This document shows positions 8,442-16,049 of a DNA stretch of 64,000 nucleotides, piece after piece. The DNA is taken from the NCBI GenBank assembly GCA_003290465.1, contig CP030759.1, positions 2,430,572-2,494,571 of the forward strand, in the 5' to 3' direction. How positions within the stretch are numbered: position 1 is the first letter of the stretch; each line of letters begins with the position of its first letter. Source of the DNA: Candidatus Sumerlaea chitinivorans (GTDB lineage Bacteria > Sumerlaeota > Sumerlaeia > Sumerlaeales > Sumerlaeaceae). The notes under the pieces are model-generated. The model did not search any database and was not told where the DNA came from. It saw only the letters and a list, made by a program, of their open reading frames with translations. The position numbers and the translations under genes were made by a program.

Positions 8442-8936
8442 ATGCTAACCCAGACGACAGAAAACGCTCTTCGCGCCCTACTCTACCTTGCAGGGCAATC
8501 GACTACGCAGTTTATTCCCCCGCGGCAAATTGCAACCGTGCTTGGTGCAAGTCCGACCTACATGGCGAAGATCCTCAATCAGCTCGTCAAAGCGGATATC
8601 TTGCGGTCCCAACGCGGGCCACTCGGAGGGGTGCGCCTGGCTCGTTCCCCACGCGCGATCACTCTGCTCGATGTCTTCGAGGCATGCCAAGGTGTACTTC
8701 GCGGTGACTACTGCGATCAAGTTCCTCCAGAAGATCTGCCGAAAACCTGCGCGTTCCACCAAGCCATGGACGAAATTGATCGTGCCATTCGTCGCATCTT
8801 GCGACGCTGGTCACTTGCCGATTTCCTCTCGCAGCCGGGTCCGGCAAAAAACAGCGGCTTGCGCTCGCGCTGCAAGTTTATGCTCCCGACAGACGGTACT
8901 GCACCAACCTTTCAGCATAGGAGAACATCTCGATGA
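8442..8936 (+). CDS. Rrf2 family transcriptional regulator
   Basis: A 164-residue winged-helix regulator of the Rrf2 family (IscR, NsrR, RirA relatives). The start MLTQTTENALRALLYLA is the standard Rrf2 N-terminus; the wing and recognition helix segment reads ILRSQRGPLGGVRLAR. Three cysteines (FEACQG, DYCDQ, KTCAF) sit where Rrf2 sensors ligate an iron-sulphur cluster, so cluster-based sensing of nitric oxide, iron or oxidative stress is likely. It is the first gene of an operon and overlaps the RIC gene by ATGA, which supports a role in nitrosative or Fe-S damage response. Confidence 0.9.
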   Translation: MLTQTTENALRALLYLAGQSTTQFIPPRQIATVLGASPTYMAKILNQLVKADILRSQRGPLGGVRLARSPRAITLLDVFEACQGVLRGDYCDQVPPEDLPKTCAFHQAMDEIDRAIRRILRRWSLADFLSQPGPAKNSGLRSRCKFMLPTDGTAPTFQHRRTSR

Positions 8937-9640
8937 GCGCGCCCGAACTAAACCACCCCTTCTCTGCTTTGCCCGCGGACGCGGCCGATCGCCTTGCGCT
9001 TCTTGCTCTTGGAGTGGACCCGTCGCTCGACGCGAATCGCCCTCTGCGCGAGATTTATGAGGAACTTGCCGTAGACCCCAATCAGTGGGAGAGCGTGCGC
9101 AACGCGCACACAACTCCGTGCGACGTTTGTTGGCAGACCGTTGGCTACAGCGAATTGATCCAACACATCGAGTCGGTTCATCACACCTATCTCCGGCTTG
9201 AGTTGCCGCGGCTTCAGACGCTACTGCATCGCGCCATCAACCGCGAGCCATCACCGATTGCCCTGCCTCTGCGCACCGCACTTGAAGCATTTGTTTCGCT
9301 CAAAGCCGAGATCGAAATGCATCTCATGAAAGAGGAGCAAATTCTCTTTCCCATGATTCGCGAGCTCGAACACGCCACTGGCCCCGTTGCCTTTCATTGT
9401 GGCTCTCTACGCAACCCCGTTGGCGTGATGATGATGGAACACGAGTCCGCCAAGAACGCCTTGCGCACGATCCGTGACTCACTCGACCAACTGCCGCCGC
9501 CCGAAACGCTCTCGCTCCTTGTTCGTGGCACAGCGGCTGCACTCAAGCGCCTTGAGGCGGATCTCTACCAACACATCCGAGAGGAAGATGACATCCTCTT
9601 TCCACGGGCGATTGCTCTGGAGGATGAACGGAATTTCTAA
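8933..9640 (+). CDS. Di-iron iron-sulphur cluster repair protein (RIC / ScdA-YtfE family)
   Basis: A 235-residue hemerythrin-like protein that repairs iron-sulphur clusters damaged by nitric oxide or peroxide. An N-terminal ScdA_N-like region with Cys-x2-Cys (TTPCDVCWQ) is followed by a four-helix bundle whose iron ligands are visible as IESVHHTYLR, EIEMHLMKEEQILFP, MMMEHESA and LYQHIREEDDILFPRA. The ATG overlaps the stop of the Rrf2 gene (ATGA), indicating translational coupling, and a cupin gene follows. The combination is a classic regulated NO-detoxification or repair unit. Confidence 0.93.
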   Translation: MSAPELNHPFSALPADAADRLALLALGVDPSLDANRPLREIYEELAVDPNQWESVRNAHTTPCDVCWQTVGYSELIQHIESVHHTYLRLELPRLQTLLHRAINREPSPIALPLRTALEAFVSLKAEIEMHLMKEEQILFPMIRELEHATGPVAFHCGSLRNPVGVMMMEHESAKNALRTIRDSLDQLPPPETLSLLVRGTAAALKRLEADLYQHIREEDDILFPRAIALEDERNF

Positions 9641-9663
9641 GCTCAGGAAAGGAGCCTTTTCTT

Positions 9664-9999
9664 ATGAGCATGGTTCAGACAACGTCTATCCCTAACATCG
9701 TGAAAGAAGTGGAGGTTCCCAAGGATGGGACTTTGAGCCGCACTCTCGCGCACGATGAGGCCGTGAAGGTCGTGATTTTTGGATTTGCTCCCGGCCAAGA
9801 ACTTTCCGAGCACACCGCTTCGGTTCCGGCTATCATGCACTTTCTCGAGGGCGAGGCAGAGGTGACCATTGGCACCGAAAAATACGACGCCCGGACTGGC
9901 GCGTGGTTCTACATGCCAGCAAACACTCCGCACAGCATTCACGCTAAGACACCTGTCGTGATGTTGCTGACGATGATCAAGGCGGCAGCCGCGCGCTAA
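9664..9999 (+). CDS. Small cupin domain protein
   Basis: A 111-residue single-domain cupin. The metal-site motifs are partly retained: the first motif reads GQELSEHTASVPAIMHFLEG and the second reads YMPANTPHSIHA. The first motif has one His instead of the usual His-x-His, so metal binding may differ. Good ribosome site (GGAAAGGAG) before ATG 9664. It is the last gene of the Rrf2-RIC-cupin unit; similar small cupins accompany NO-responsive genes, but the ligand or reaction is unknown. Confidence 0.85.
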   Translation: MSMVQTTSIPNIVKEVEVPKDGTLSRTLAHDEAVKVVIFGFAPGQELSEHTASVPAIMHFLEGEAEVTIGTEKYDARTGAWFYMPANTPHSIHAKTPVVMLLTMIKAAAAR

Positions 10000-10145
10000 A
10001 TCATGGATGCCTCTTCGGTGGAGTCGTTTGGGAAAATAAGACTTTCGGCCCCTCAAAGGACCCGCAACCACGGGGACCTCTCCCGCGCAGCGACGTGACA
10101 GGCCCTCACCAGTCTGGAAGCCCATCACGGCAGAGCAAACGACAA

Positions 10146-10192
10146 GGGCGAGTTCCGACATAGGATCGAAACTCGCCCAACTTTTCCTTTTC
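10146..10192 (+). terminator. Rho-independent terminator of the Rrf2-RIC-cupin operon
   Basis: A perfect 9-bp stem, GGGCGAGTT (10146-10154) with AACTCGCCC (10170-10178), is followed by the T-rich run AACTTTTCCTTTT. It lies about 150 bases after the cupin stop. Confidence 0.7.
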
Positions 10193-10292
10193 GCCGCTCA
10201 GAATAAGAAGCGACACATTAAGTTGGCTCGAACCGACTTCCTGCGAGGGACGAAAGTCTGCGTACGCTGCGCGCTGCGTCTCCCACCCTGTC

Positions 10293-12479
10293 TCATTCAA
10301 ACAGCATCCAGTCGCCGACACTCGCTGCTGGTTCCAAGTGACCGTAAATTGTCAGTGTCCACGAGCTCAACGTCCCGACGTCGCTGGAGGCGCGATCCGC
10401 CACCTTGAACGACCATGTGCCGTTCGGGTTTTCGCCCCAGTGCGCAAAGCTCGTAAACGTCCAGTTGCTAAGATTGTCGCCGCTGTCGCTGCTGCGGCGC
10501 GCGATCTGCGACACCATCCCCGAAGGCGCCGTCAGGAAGAACTCCAGATCCCCGCGCCAAGTGTGGGTGATGTTCACTTTGAGCTCAACAGATTCGACCT
10601 TGAAGTTCGCCGGCCCAGAGATCGTCGTCGTGCGGGTAATTCCTGTCGCGTTGTTGTCCGGAATCGTGAGTGGCGTCGTCAGGGTTTCCCCGCCGGTGAG
10701 CGGGGTCGCTTCAGCCGGAAACATTGTCGTGCGGCTAAGCGCAGACGTCACCGCCGCGCCAGCATCTACCCGCCCAAAGCCGAACTTGTGGTTGAAGCTC
10801 AAACCCGCCCCATTGGTGGCCCATCCACTGTCCGAGGGTTGGTTTTTCGTCGCGGTGCGGATGAGAATATCCATCACGTCACGCCAACCAAGATTCGGGT
10901 TGGCTTGCAGCATGAGGGCGATGCATCCCGCCGCCAGCGGCGTCGCGGACGAAGTCCCACCGAACGTATACGTGTAGTCCCCCGGCGGGTCCTCGTACCC
11001 AGCGCTTCCCGAGCGATCCACCGTTGTGATTCCGCCGCCTGAGTAACTCGATGGCGCATTCACCACAAGGCAGGCGCCCGACTCGCTGTAGCTGGATTGC
11101 TCACCACTTCCGCCACTTGCCCCCACGGCGATCGTGTAGCGACTGTTCGCATACCCATCGTAGTTGGCGTTGTCCGAGCTACCGCCGTTCCCGCCAGCCC
11201 ACGTATAGAGTGCCCCCTTACCGCCGCGGCCGTTCGTCACGCCGTTCTGCAAGGCCGCACGTGCCAGCGAGCCCGGTCCCTCAAGTGTTGCCCCGTCATC
11301 CGATGGCCCCCACGAATTCGAGTAGATGCTCACGCGGTCCGCCGGATTCGATGCCGTAAGCTGATGCGTCAGCCCCTGAGCTTCCTGAGCGTCTGTGGCA
11401 GCTGCCGAAATCAGGCGCACGCCCACGAGTCCCACCTGTGGCGCAGCCCCACTCACGCCGACGGAATTGTTGCCCCGCGCGCCGGCCACTCCTGCGCACG
11501 CCGTGCCGTGGTCATCGCCTGCGATGTCCGGGCTTGGGTCGTTGTCACTGTAGTTGATATCAATGTCGATGTCCGTCCGGGCGTTGGCCGACAGATCGGG
11601 GTGACCCACCTGCAACCCATCGTCCACGATCGCAAGATTGATCCCAGAGCCTTGATACGTGTCCCAAACCCCGACCACATTTACGTCATTGCCGGCCGTC
11701 AGCCCCGTCACGCCGGGGTTGCTTCCCGTGTTGCGAAGGTGCCACTGCCGGCCGAACAAAGGGTCGTTAGGAATGAGCTTCTTCGTCTGTTTCTTTAGCA
11801 CAAGCGGCGTCGCAAACTCAGCGATGCCCCACGAATGAATCGTGTTGGCCGCGTCCAGTGCCTCGAACAATCCCTCGCCTTGTGCCTCAAGAATGTATGT
11901 GTTCGGGCTATAGGAAACCTTCTCGACAGCGCGTAGTCCCAACGCCGCCGCCACCTGCTTGATGTCGCCCCCTTCACGCAGGCGTACCGCCAAGCGGTTC
12001 GTCAGTTGAATTGCTTGCTCAGGCTTACGCTCCACCGCTGTCGGCGGGTAGAGCACGGCACGCACTTGTGCGCCCGCCATTGCCCCGCGCAACTCGCGCG
12101 CACGCGCCTCCAGTGCTGCCCGATCCGGTTGCTGCGCCTCCAGCTTCACGCGCGCACTGCGGGGGCCGCCGAGCGAGTCCACCGCTCGGACGCCTCGCGC
12201 TTTGCCCAAATCGGAGGGCGCAACACCTGCTGGCAATTCCACCGCCAACTCATCGAGCGCCACAACCAAATCCACTCGCCGATCCTCGTCGTAGTAACTC
12301 ACAGGCGCTCCCACAACCACCTGTTTCGCGCCCTTGGCCGGAGCTTGCGCATGTGCCGCACCCCCAACCATCCCAAAGCCCAACCCAACGGCAAAAATCG
12401 AAGGAATTAGGGCTTGACGCACAAGCGCCTTCGACATTGCCCAACCTCTTCGTTTCAAAAAACGCCATCCTCGTTTCAT
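10293..12479 (-). CDS. Secreted kexin-like subtilisin protease with P-domain
   Basis: A 728-residue S8 serine protease. After a signal peptide (cleavage near AAHAQA, residue 45) and a pro-region with an inhibitor-like fold, the catalytic triad is visible as Asp286 (AIVDDGLQ), His324 (DDHGTACAG) and Ser510 (GGTSSATPLAAG), with the oxyanion Asn in YSNSWGPSDDG. The VDDG and GTSSATP forms are typical of kexin/furin-type enzymes. That fits the C-terminal beta-sandwich P-domain (about residues 605-715; ITHTWRGDLEFFLTAPSG). ATG 12479 is preceded by GAAAGGA. Kexin-type enzymes usually cut after basic residues, but specificity here is inferred. The chain ends GDWMLFE, resembling the end of the large glycosidase in this window. 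Confidence 0.93.
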   Translation of the reverse strand: MKRGWRFLKRRGWAMSKALVRQALIPSIFAVGLGFGMVGGAAHAQAPAKGAKQVVVGAPVSYYDEDRRVDLVVALDELAVELPAGVAPSDLGKARGVRAVDSLGGPRSARVKLEAQQPDRAALEARARELRGAMAGAQVRAVLYPPTAVERKPEQAIQLTNRLAVRLREGGDIKQVAAALGLRAVEKVSYSPNTYILEAQGEGLFEALDAANTIHSWGIAEFATPLVLKKQTKKLIPNDPLFGRQWHLRNTGSNPGVTGLTAGNDVNVVGVWDTYQGSGINLAIVDDGLQVGHPDLSANARTDIDIDINYSDNDPSPDIAGDDHGTACAGVAGARGNNSVGVSGAAPQVGLVGVRLISAAATDAQEAQGLTHQLTASNPADRVSIYSNSWGPSDDGATLEGPGSLARAALQNGVTNGRGGKGALYTWAGGNGGSSDNANYDGYANSRYTIAVGASGGSGEQSSYSESGACLVVNAPSSYSGGGITTVDRSGSAGYEDPPGDYTYTFGGTSSATPLAAGCIALMLQANPNLGWRDVMDILIRTATKNQPSDSGWATNGAGLSFNHKFGFGRVDAGAAVTSALSRTTMFPAEATPLTGGETLTTPLTIPDNNATGITRTTTISGPANFKVESVELKVNITHTWRGDLEFFLTAPSGMVSQIARRSSDSGDNLSNWTFTSFAHWGENPNGTWSFKVADRASSDVGTLSSWTLTIYGHLEPAASVGDWMLFE

Positions 12480-12604
12480 GGGAACGATCCTTTCGTTTGG
12501 AAAAGAAGTTGAATACATCTCTGGCTACTCGCGGATTCTCTCGGCGTAGCTCAGCACTTCAACCTGTGAGCTAACTTGCGTAGTATATTTCACGTACTCG
12601 GAAA

Positions 12605-13078
12605 CTAAAACCGGACCCGATACCCCCCTTCAAATACAAGCTGACCCTGACGGTCCACAAACTGACGGTACGTTTGCTGTTTGAGGTCGAGGTCGCGCAT
12701 CCCCGCACGCCTAAGCTCATCCAAAAAATCCGAAACGACCGAGTTGTGGCTACGCCCCTGCACTACGACGCGGAGCCATCCGCCTTCGCGCGAAAAGTGA
12801 ACGAGAGTGACACCCGCACGCTGCGCACACATCTGGATCACAGGACGGGCAGAATCCACTTGATAGGGAGTCGGAATCGGCGTCATCGCGGACGGTGGAA
12901 CGCTTGGCGAAACCGCAACGGTGGGCAGGGGGGTAGGAGACTCCGGCACCGACGTGGCCACCGCACCCGATTCCGCACCGGGGCCACTCGACGACGGCGC
13001 TGGGGCATTTTCGTGCAAATACCACAGCACCAACGCCACGATCGCCACTACGGACAAAAGGCGAAAATAAAACTTCAC
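12605..13078 (-). CDS. Membrane-anchored hypothetical protein with Pro-rich linker
   Basis: A 157-residue protein. An N-terminal hydrophobic helix (RLLSVVAIVALVLWYLH) is followed by a Pro/Ser/Thr-rich linker of about 50 residues and a compact C-terminal domain of about 80 residues (GVTLVHFSREGGWLRVVVQG). The tether-linker-domain layout recalls small secretion or pilus assembly components, but no family is recognised. GTG 13078 has a strong GGAGGT six bases upstream. It diverges from mbfA and lies upstream of the protease gene on the same strand (about 125 bases apart). Confidence 0.65.
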   Translation of the reverse strand: MKFYFRLLSVVAIVALVLWYLHENAPAPSSSGPGAESGAVATSVPESPTPLPTVAVSPSVPPSAMTPIPTPYQVDSARPVIQMCAQRAGVTLVHFSREGGWLRVVVQGRSHNSVVSDFLDELRRAGMRDLDLKQQTYRQFVDRQGQLVFEGGYRVRF

Positions 13079-13264
13079 GCGCGTGACCTCCGCAAGTTGC
13101 CGAAACTCATTAATTGTCCAAGTTCCATGACAAAAAGCAATGAGAAGTTATGGACCGCTGTAGAAAATTTGACATGCGTTTTTAGTAATTGCGCCCATAG
13201 GCTCGAGACGGCCTCCTCAGCAGAGGCACTTGCAACGCATGTCCTACGAAAAGGATTTTACCCT

Positions 13265-14215
13265 ATGAAACGATCGTTTGCCTCACTCAGTACCCCAGAA
13301 GTTTTAGCTCTTGCCATTGCCCTCGAAGAAGAAGACGCCCGCATCATTCAAGAGTTTGCGCGCCAAGTGCGCGCCACGCACCCCGACTTCGCTCGCCAGC
13401 TCGACGAATTGCGGGCGGAGGAGGAGCAACACCGACGTTCGCTCCTCGAGCTCTTCCGCAAAAAATTCGGCGACGAGATCCCACTTATCCGCCGTGAGGA
13501 CGTCATCGGCTTTGTGGATCGTCCACCACTCCCCCCCGAGGGGCTTACCCCCGAGGAAATCGCCGAGAAGATCGCGCTCATGGAGCTGGAGACCCAACGC
13601 TTCTACGAGCGCGCAGCCGAGCGCACGACCGACGCCGAGATGCGTGCCCTCTTCGCCGACCTCGCCGAGGTGGAGCGCGCGCACGAGGCCAAGGCCATCG
13701 AGGTGACCGCCGCCGTCAAGCACGTCGCCGTGTCGCCCCGCCACACGGAGCGTCAGCTCTTTGTCCTGCAGGTCATTCAACCCGCGCTCGTCGGGCTCAT
13801 GGATGGGAGCGTCTCCACCCTCGCCCCTCTCTTTGCGGCGGCCATCGCTACGAAAAGCCCGTGGGAGACGTTCCTTGTCGGCACCGCGGCAAGTGTCGGA
13901 GCGGGCATCAGCATGGGGTTCGCGGAAGGACTTAGCGACGACGGCGCGCTGACCGGACGCGGCCGGCCGTTGATGCGCGGCCTCATCACCGGCTTCATGA
14001 CGTTCCTTGGGGGCATCGGCCACGCCCTGCCCTTCCTGCTCAAGAACCTGACGATCGCCATGTGGTTAGCGGTCATTGTGGTCATCGTCGAGCTCTTCGC
14101 CATCGCCTATATCCGTTATCGCTGGATGGCGACCCCCTTCAGCCGCTCGCTCGTGCAGGTGGTCTTCGGCGGCCTCCTCGTCGTCGCCGCCGGCTTCCTC
14201 ATCGGCGAAGGCTGA
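13265..14215 (+). CDS. mbfA: MbfA-type membrane ferritin / iron exporter (Er-VIT1)
   Basis: A 316-residue protein joining an N-terminal ferritin-like (erythrin) domain to a C-terminal VIT1/CCC1-type membrane domain. The ferritin half shows iron ligands in LEEEDARI, AEEEQHRR, ELETQRFYERAAE and EVERAHEAK. The membrane half begins near GLMDGSVSTLAPLFAAA and has about four to five spans. In rhizobia this fusion exports iron and protects against iron and peroxide stress. ATG 13265 has AAAAGGA eight bases before it; the long upstream reading from 12674 is antisense to the neighbouring gene and is ignored. No clear Irr or Fur box was recognised upstream. Confidence 0.93.
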   Translation: MKRSFASLSTPEVLALAIALEEEDARIIQEFARQVRATHPDFARQLDELRAEEEQHRRSLLELFRKKFGDEIPLIRREDVIGFVDRPPLPPEGLTPEEIAEKIALMELETQRFYERAAERTTDAEMRALFADLAEVERAHEAKAIEVTAAVKHVAVSPRHTERQLFVLQVIQPALVGLMDGSVSTLAPLFAAAIATKSPWETFLVGTAASVGAGISMGFAEGLSDDGALTGRGRPLMRGLITGFMTFLGGIGHALPFLLKNLTIAMWLAVIVVIVELFAIAYIRYRWMATPFSRSLVQVVFGGLLVVAAGFLIGEG

Positions 14216-14244
14216 GCGCAGCCCACCTTCGCTCATGCAAAAGA

Positions 14245-14425
14245 GGTTATTGTTATCGCGCGAAGACGCGAAGAACGCGAAGAGAAAAACTTAGGAAGCA
14301 AGAAATAGTAGGAGAGGTTCTCGGGATGCCCTTCTCCTAAACATAAGCGCTCTGCTCCAAACGTCGCTCGAAAATACGATTGTATTTATCTTCCTTCTTC
14401 GCGGCTTCGCGGCCTTCGCGTGAGA
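14245..14425. repeat. GCGAAG/CTTCGC inverted-repeat element, copy 1
   Basis: A left arm of the type CGCGAAGACGCGAAGAACGC (about 14257-14285) and, about 110 bases later, a right arm CTTCTTCGCGGCTTCGCGGC (about 14394-14420) are near-complementary. The unit therefore looks like a palindromic, MITE-like insertion just after mbfA. It contains no gene. Two further copies lie in this window. Confidence 0.7.
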
Positions 14426-14449
14426 AAATGAAGTTACTGGAAGACACTG

Positions 14450-14675
14450 CCTCGCGCGAAGACGCGAAGAACACGAAGGGAAGGCTATTAAGAAAACACT
14501 GAGAAAAGCAAGTGAAGGCGGAGAGAGGCCTCCGTTGCCCACCCGATACATCCGTTCCGCTGTAGAGGCGGCGCCTTAAGCAACTTTTGCCACGACCTTT
14601 ATCTTTATCTTCGCGGCTTCGCGTCCTTCGCGTGAGGCCTTCTTCGCGGCTTCGCGGCCTTCGTGCGGGGCATCC
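14450..14675. repeat. GCGAAG/CTTCGC inverted-repeat element, copy 2
   Basis: Left arm with CGCGAAGACGCGAAGAACAC (about 14456-14478) and a doubled right arm (CTTCGCGGCTTCGCGTCCTT, about 14607-14665). It is adjacent to copy 1 and has the same outward order of arms. The interior has no open frame of note. Confidence 0.7.
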
Positions 14676-14720
14676 GCGGTGCTTGCAGGAATTTCGAGCA
14701 GACCTTGTCACCAAACACAA

Positions 14721-14752
14721 ACGGCTGGAAGGGGTGAACCCCATCCAGCCGT
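14721..14752 (-). terminator. rpsU: Rho-independent terminator of rpsU
   Basis: A 13-bp stem with one A-A mismatch (ACGGCTGGA and GGGG at 14721-14734; CCCC and TCCAGCCGT at 14739-14752) and a TGAA tetraloop. On the minus strand it is followed by TTTGTGTTTGG, the expected U-rich tail, 57 bases after the rpsU stop. Confidence 0.85.
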
Positions 14753-14808
14753 GGGAATTGCGTTTCAGTCGTTGATCCAGTTTCCAGCTCTGGAAAGAAA
14801 TGGAGGGA

Positions 14809-15021
14809 TCAATAGCTTTCCAGTTTCTTGCGCAGTTTCAATTCGCGCCGACGCGCCTTGCGCCGCGCTGCCTCGATTTTGCGCCGACGTCGCACGCTGG
14901 GCTTCTCGTAATGCTCGCGCCGACGAAGCTCTGAAAGAATGCCAGCTTTCTGGCACTCCTTTTTGAAGCGCTTCAGAGCCTTATCGATCGGCTCGTTTTG
15001 TTCCACAACTACGACACTCAT
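14809..15021 (-). CDS. rpsU: 30S ribosomal protein bS21
   Basis: A 70-residue basic protein of the small ribosomal subunit, needed for translation initiation. The family pattern is clear: [20 protein letters not shown], then [19 protein letters not shown] and a long Arg/Lys helix. ATG 15021 has GGAGGG nine bases upstream; the longer reading to 15147 is not bS21. It stands alone with its own terminator. Confidence 0.97.
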   Translation of the reverse strand: MSVVVVEQNEPIDKALKRFKKECQKAGILSELRRREHYEKPSVRRRRKIEAARRKARRRELKLRKKLESY

Positions 15022-15662
15022 CCGCAAAATCCCTCCTTTCCATCCAGAGGATCGCTCCCACACCCGTGCAGGCCACCAACGCCCGTCGCTGGGCGCCGCG
15101 CACCCCGGCCCCGCACGACTTGGGATTGCCACAGAGCAACTTGGCACGCTTCACCTTGGCTCATCCTGCACCAGCCTCCTGAAGCGTCCGCCGTTCATCC
15201 CCTACAAAACCCCTGGGCGAATCTTCACCCACTCCCCCAGATCCCACCACTGCCACCGCCGCCCGATCTCCGTTTCTCCCTTCACCGCTGGGGCGACCGG
15301 TACCGCGCATCAAGGGGCTCGGTCAATCTCACACCCCACTTCCGTGCATGACGTCGCCGATTATGTGTCGAAGCTCGGTCCCCAAGAAAAGCCTCAATCC
15401 CCCGAACGCCAAGGACTCCCCCACGTCGCGCATGCTTTCGGCTTGCGTCCGCATCTTCGTTGGCAAGAATATACTCACAGAACGGAAAAAGGTGTCGTGG
15501 TCAGGGATCGCCTTTCCCCAGCCGAGTTGCCGGAGACCCCACTAAAGCGCGATGGGTCTATTGGGGTCACTCCCGCCCCGCACCGGAGAAGCGACGAGGT
15601 TCGGAAAGCACGATCTTATCGCTCGGCACCGCGAGAACACGAACGCCATCGGAGAGAGACCC
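15022..15662. other. 640-base intergenic stretch without a recognised gene
   Basis: Between rpsU and the TerB-like gene. Several C-rich open frames exist on the plus strand (one spans 14939-15874), but they overlap rpsU or the TerB-like gene in other frames and have no ribosome site or family signature. No tRNA, tmRNA or SRP RNA signature was seen. The rpsU promoter presumably lies in the left part. Confidence 0.5.
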
Positions 15663-16049
15663 GTGGACAACACCACCCGCAAATTAGTGAAACTCCTGCA
15701 GTTTACCCCCGACCAAATTTACCATTTGTTTTGCCTCGCTCTGTGCCTGACGTGGGCCGACGGCGCGGTGAGCCAGAAAGAGGGCGAAACCTTGACCCGC
15801 CTTGGGTTCGGCTTGGGACTCTCGCCGGAGGACATCCAAGCCCTCACCGAAAACGCCGAAAGTGCCATCCGTGAAACCAGTCTGGCTGACGTCATCGCGT
15901 TCTCGCTTGCGAGTCTCAAGAAGTCGCTCACGCCGGAGCAAATGTCCGGCGCCAAGGAAATCCTACGCTTCGTCGCAAAATCCGACCGCGAAGTTCCCCC
16001 GAATGAAAAAGCCCTCCTCGAGCTCATCGAGGAACTCTGGAAAGACTAA
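15663..16049 (+). CDS. TerB-like (tellurite resistance B fold) protein
   Basis: A 128-residue all-helical protein resembling the TerB / DnaJ-associated TerB fold. The characteristic stretch CLALCLTWADGAVSQKEGE (the WADG..S..E pattern) has acidic residues that in relatives bind metal. GTG 15663 is chosen because GGAGAGAG lies just before it; longer readings add unrelated C-rich sequence. The role is unknown. The stop overlaps by four bases the stop of the convergent hsdR remnant, so the restriction island ends exactly here. Confidence 0.7.
   Translation: MDNTTRKLVKLLQFTPDQIYHLFCLALCLTWADGAVSQKEGETLTRLGFGLGLSPEDIQALTENAESAIRETSLADVIAFSLASLKKSLTPEQMSGAKEILRFVAKSDREVPPNEKALLELIEELWKD

Noticed and set aside
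14245-14675. Regularly spaced short repeats considered as a CRISPR array
   Set aside because: The repeats are palindromic arms in inverted pairs with variable, partly related interiors, and no cas gene is near.
14939-15874. 311-codon plus-strand frame after rpsU
   Set aside because: It overlaps rpsU antisense and the TerB-like gene in another frame, is low-complexity (His, Pro, Arg) and lacks a start signal.
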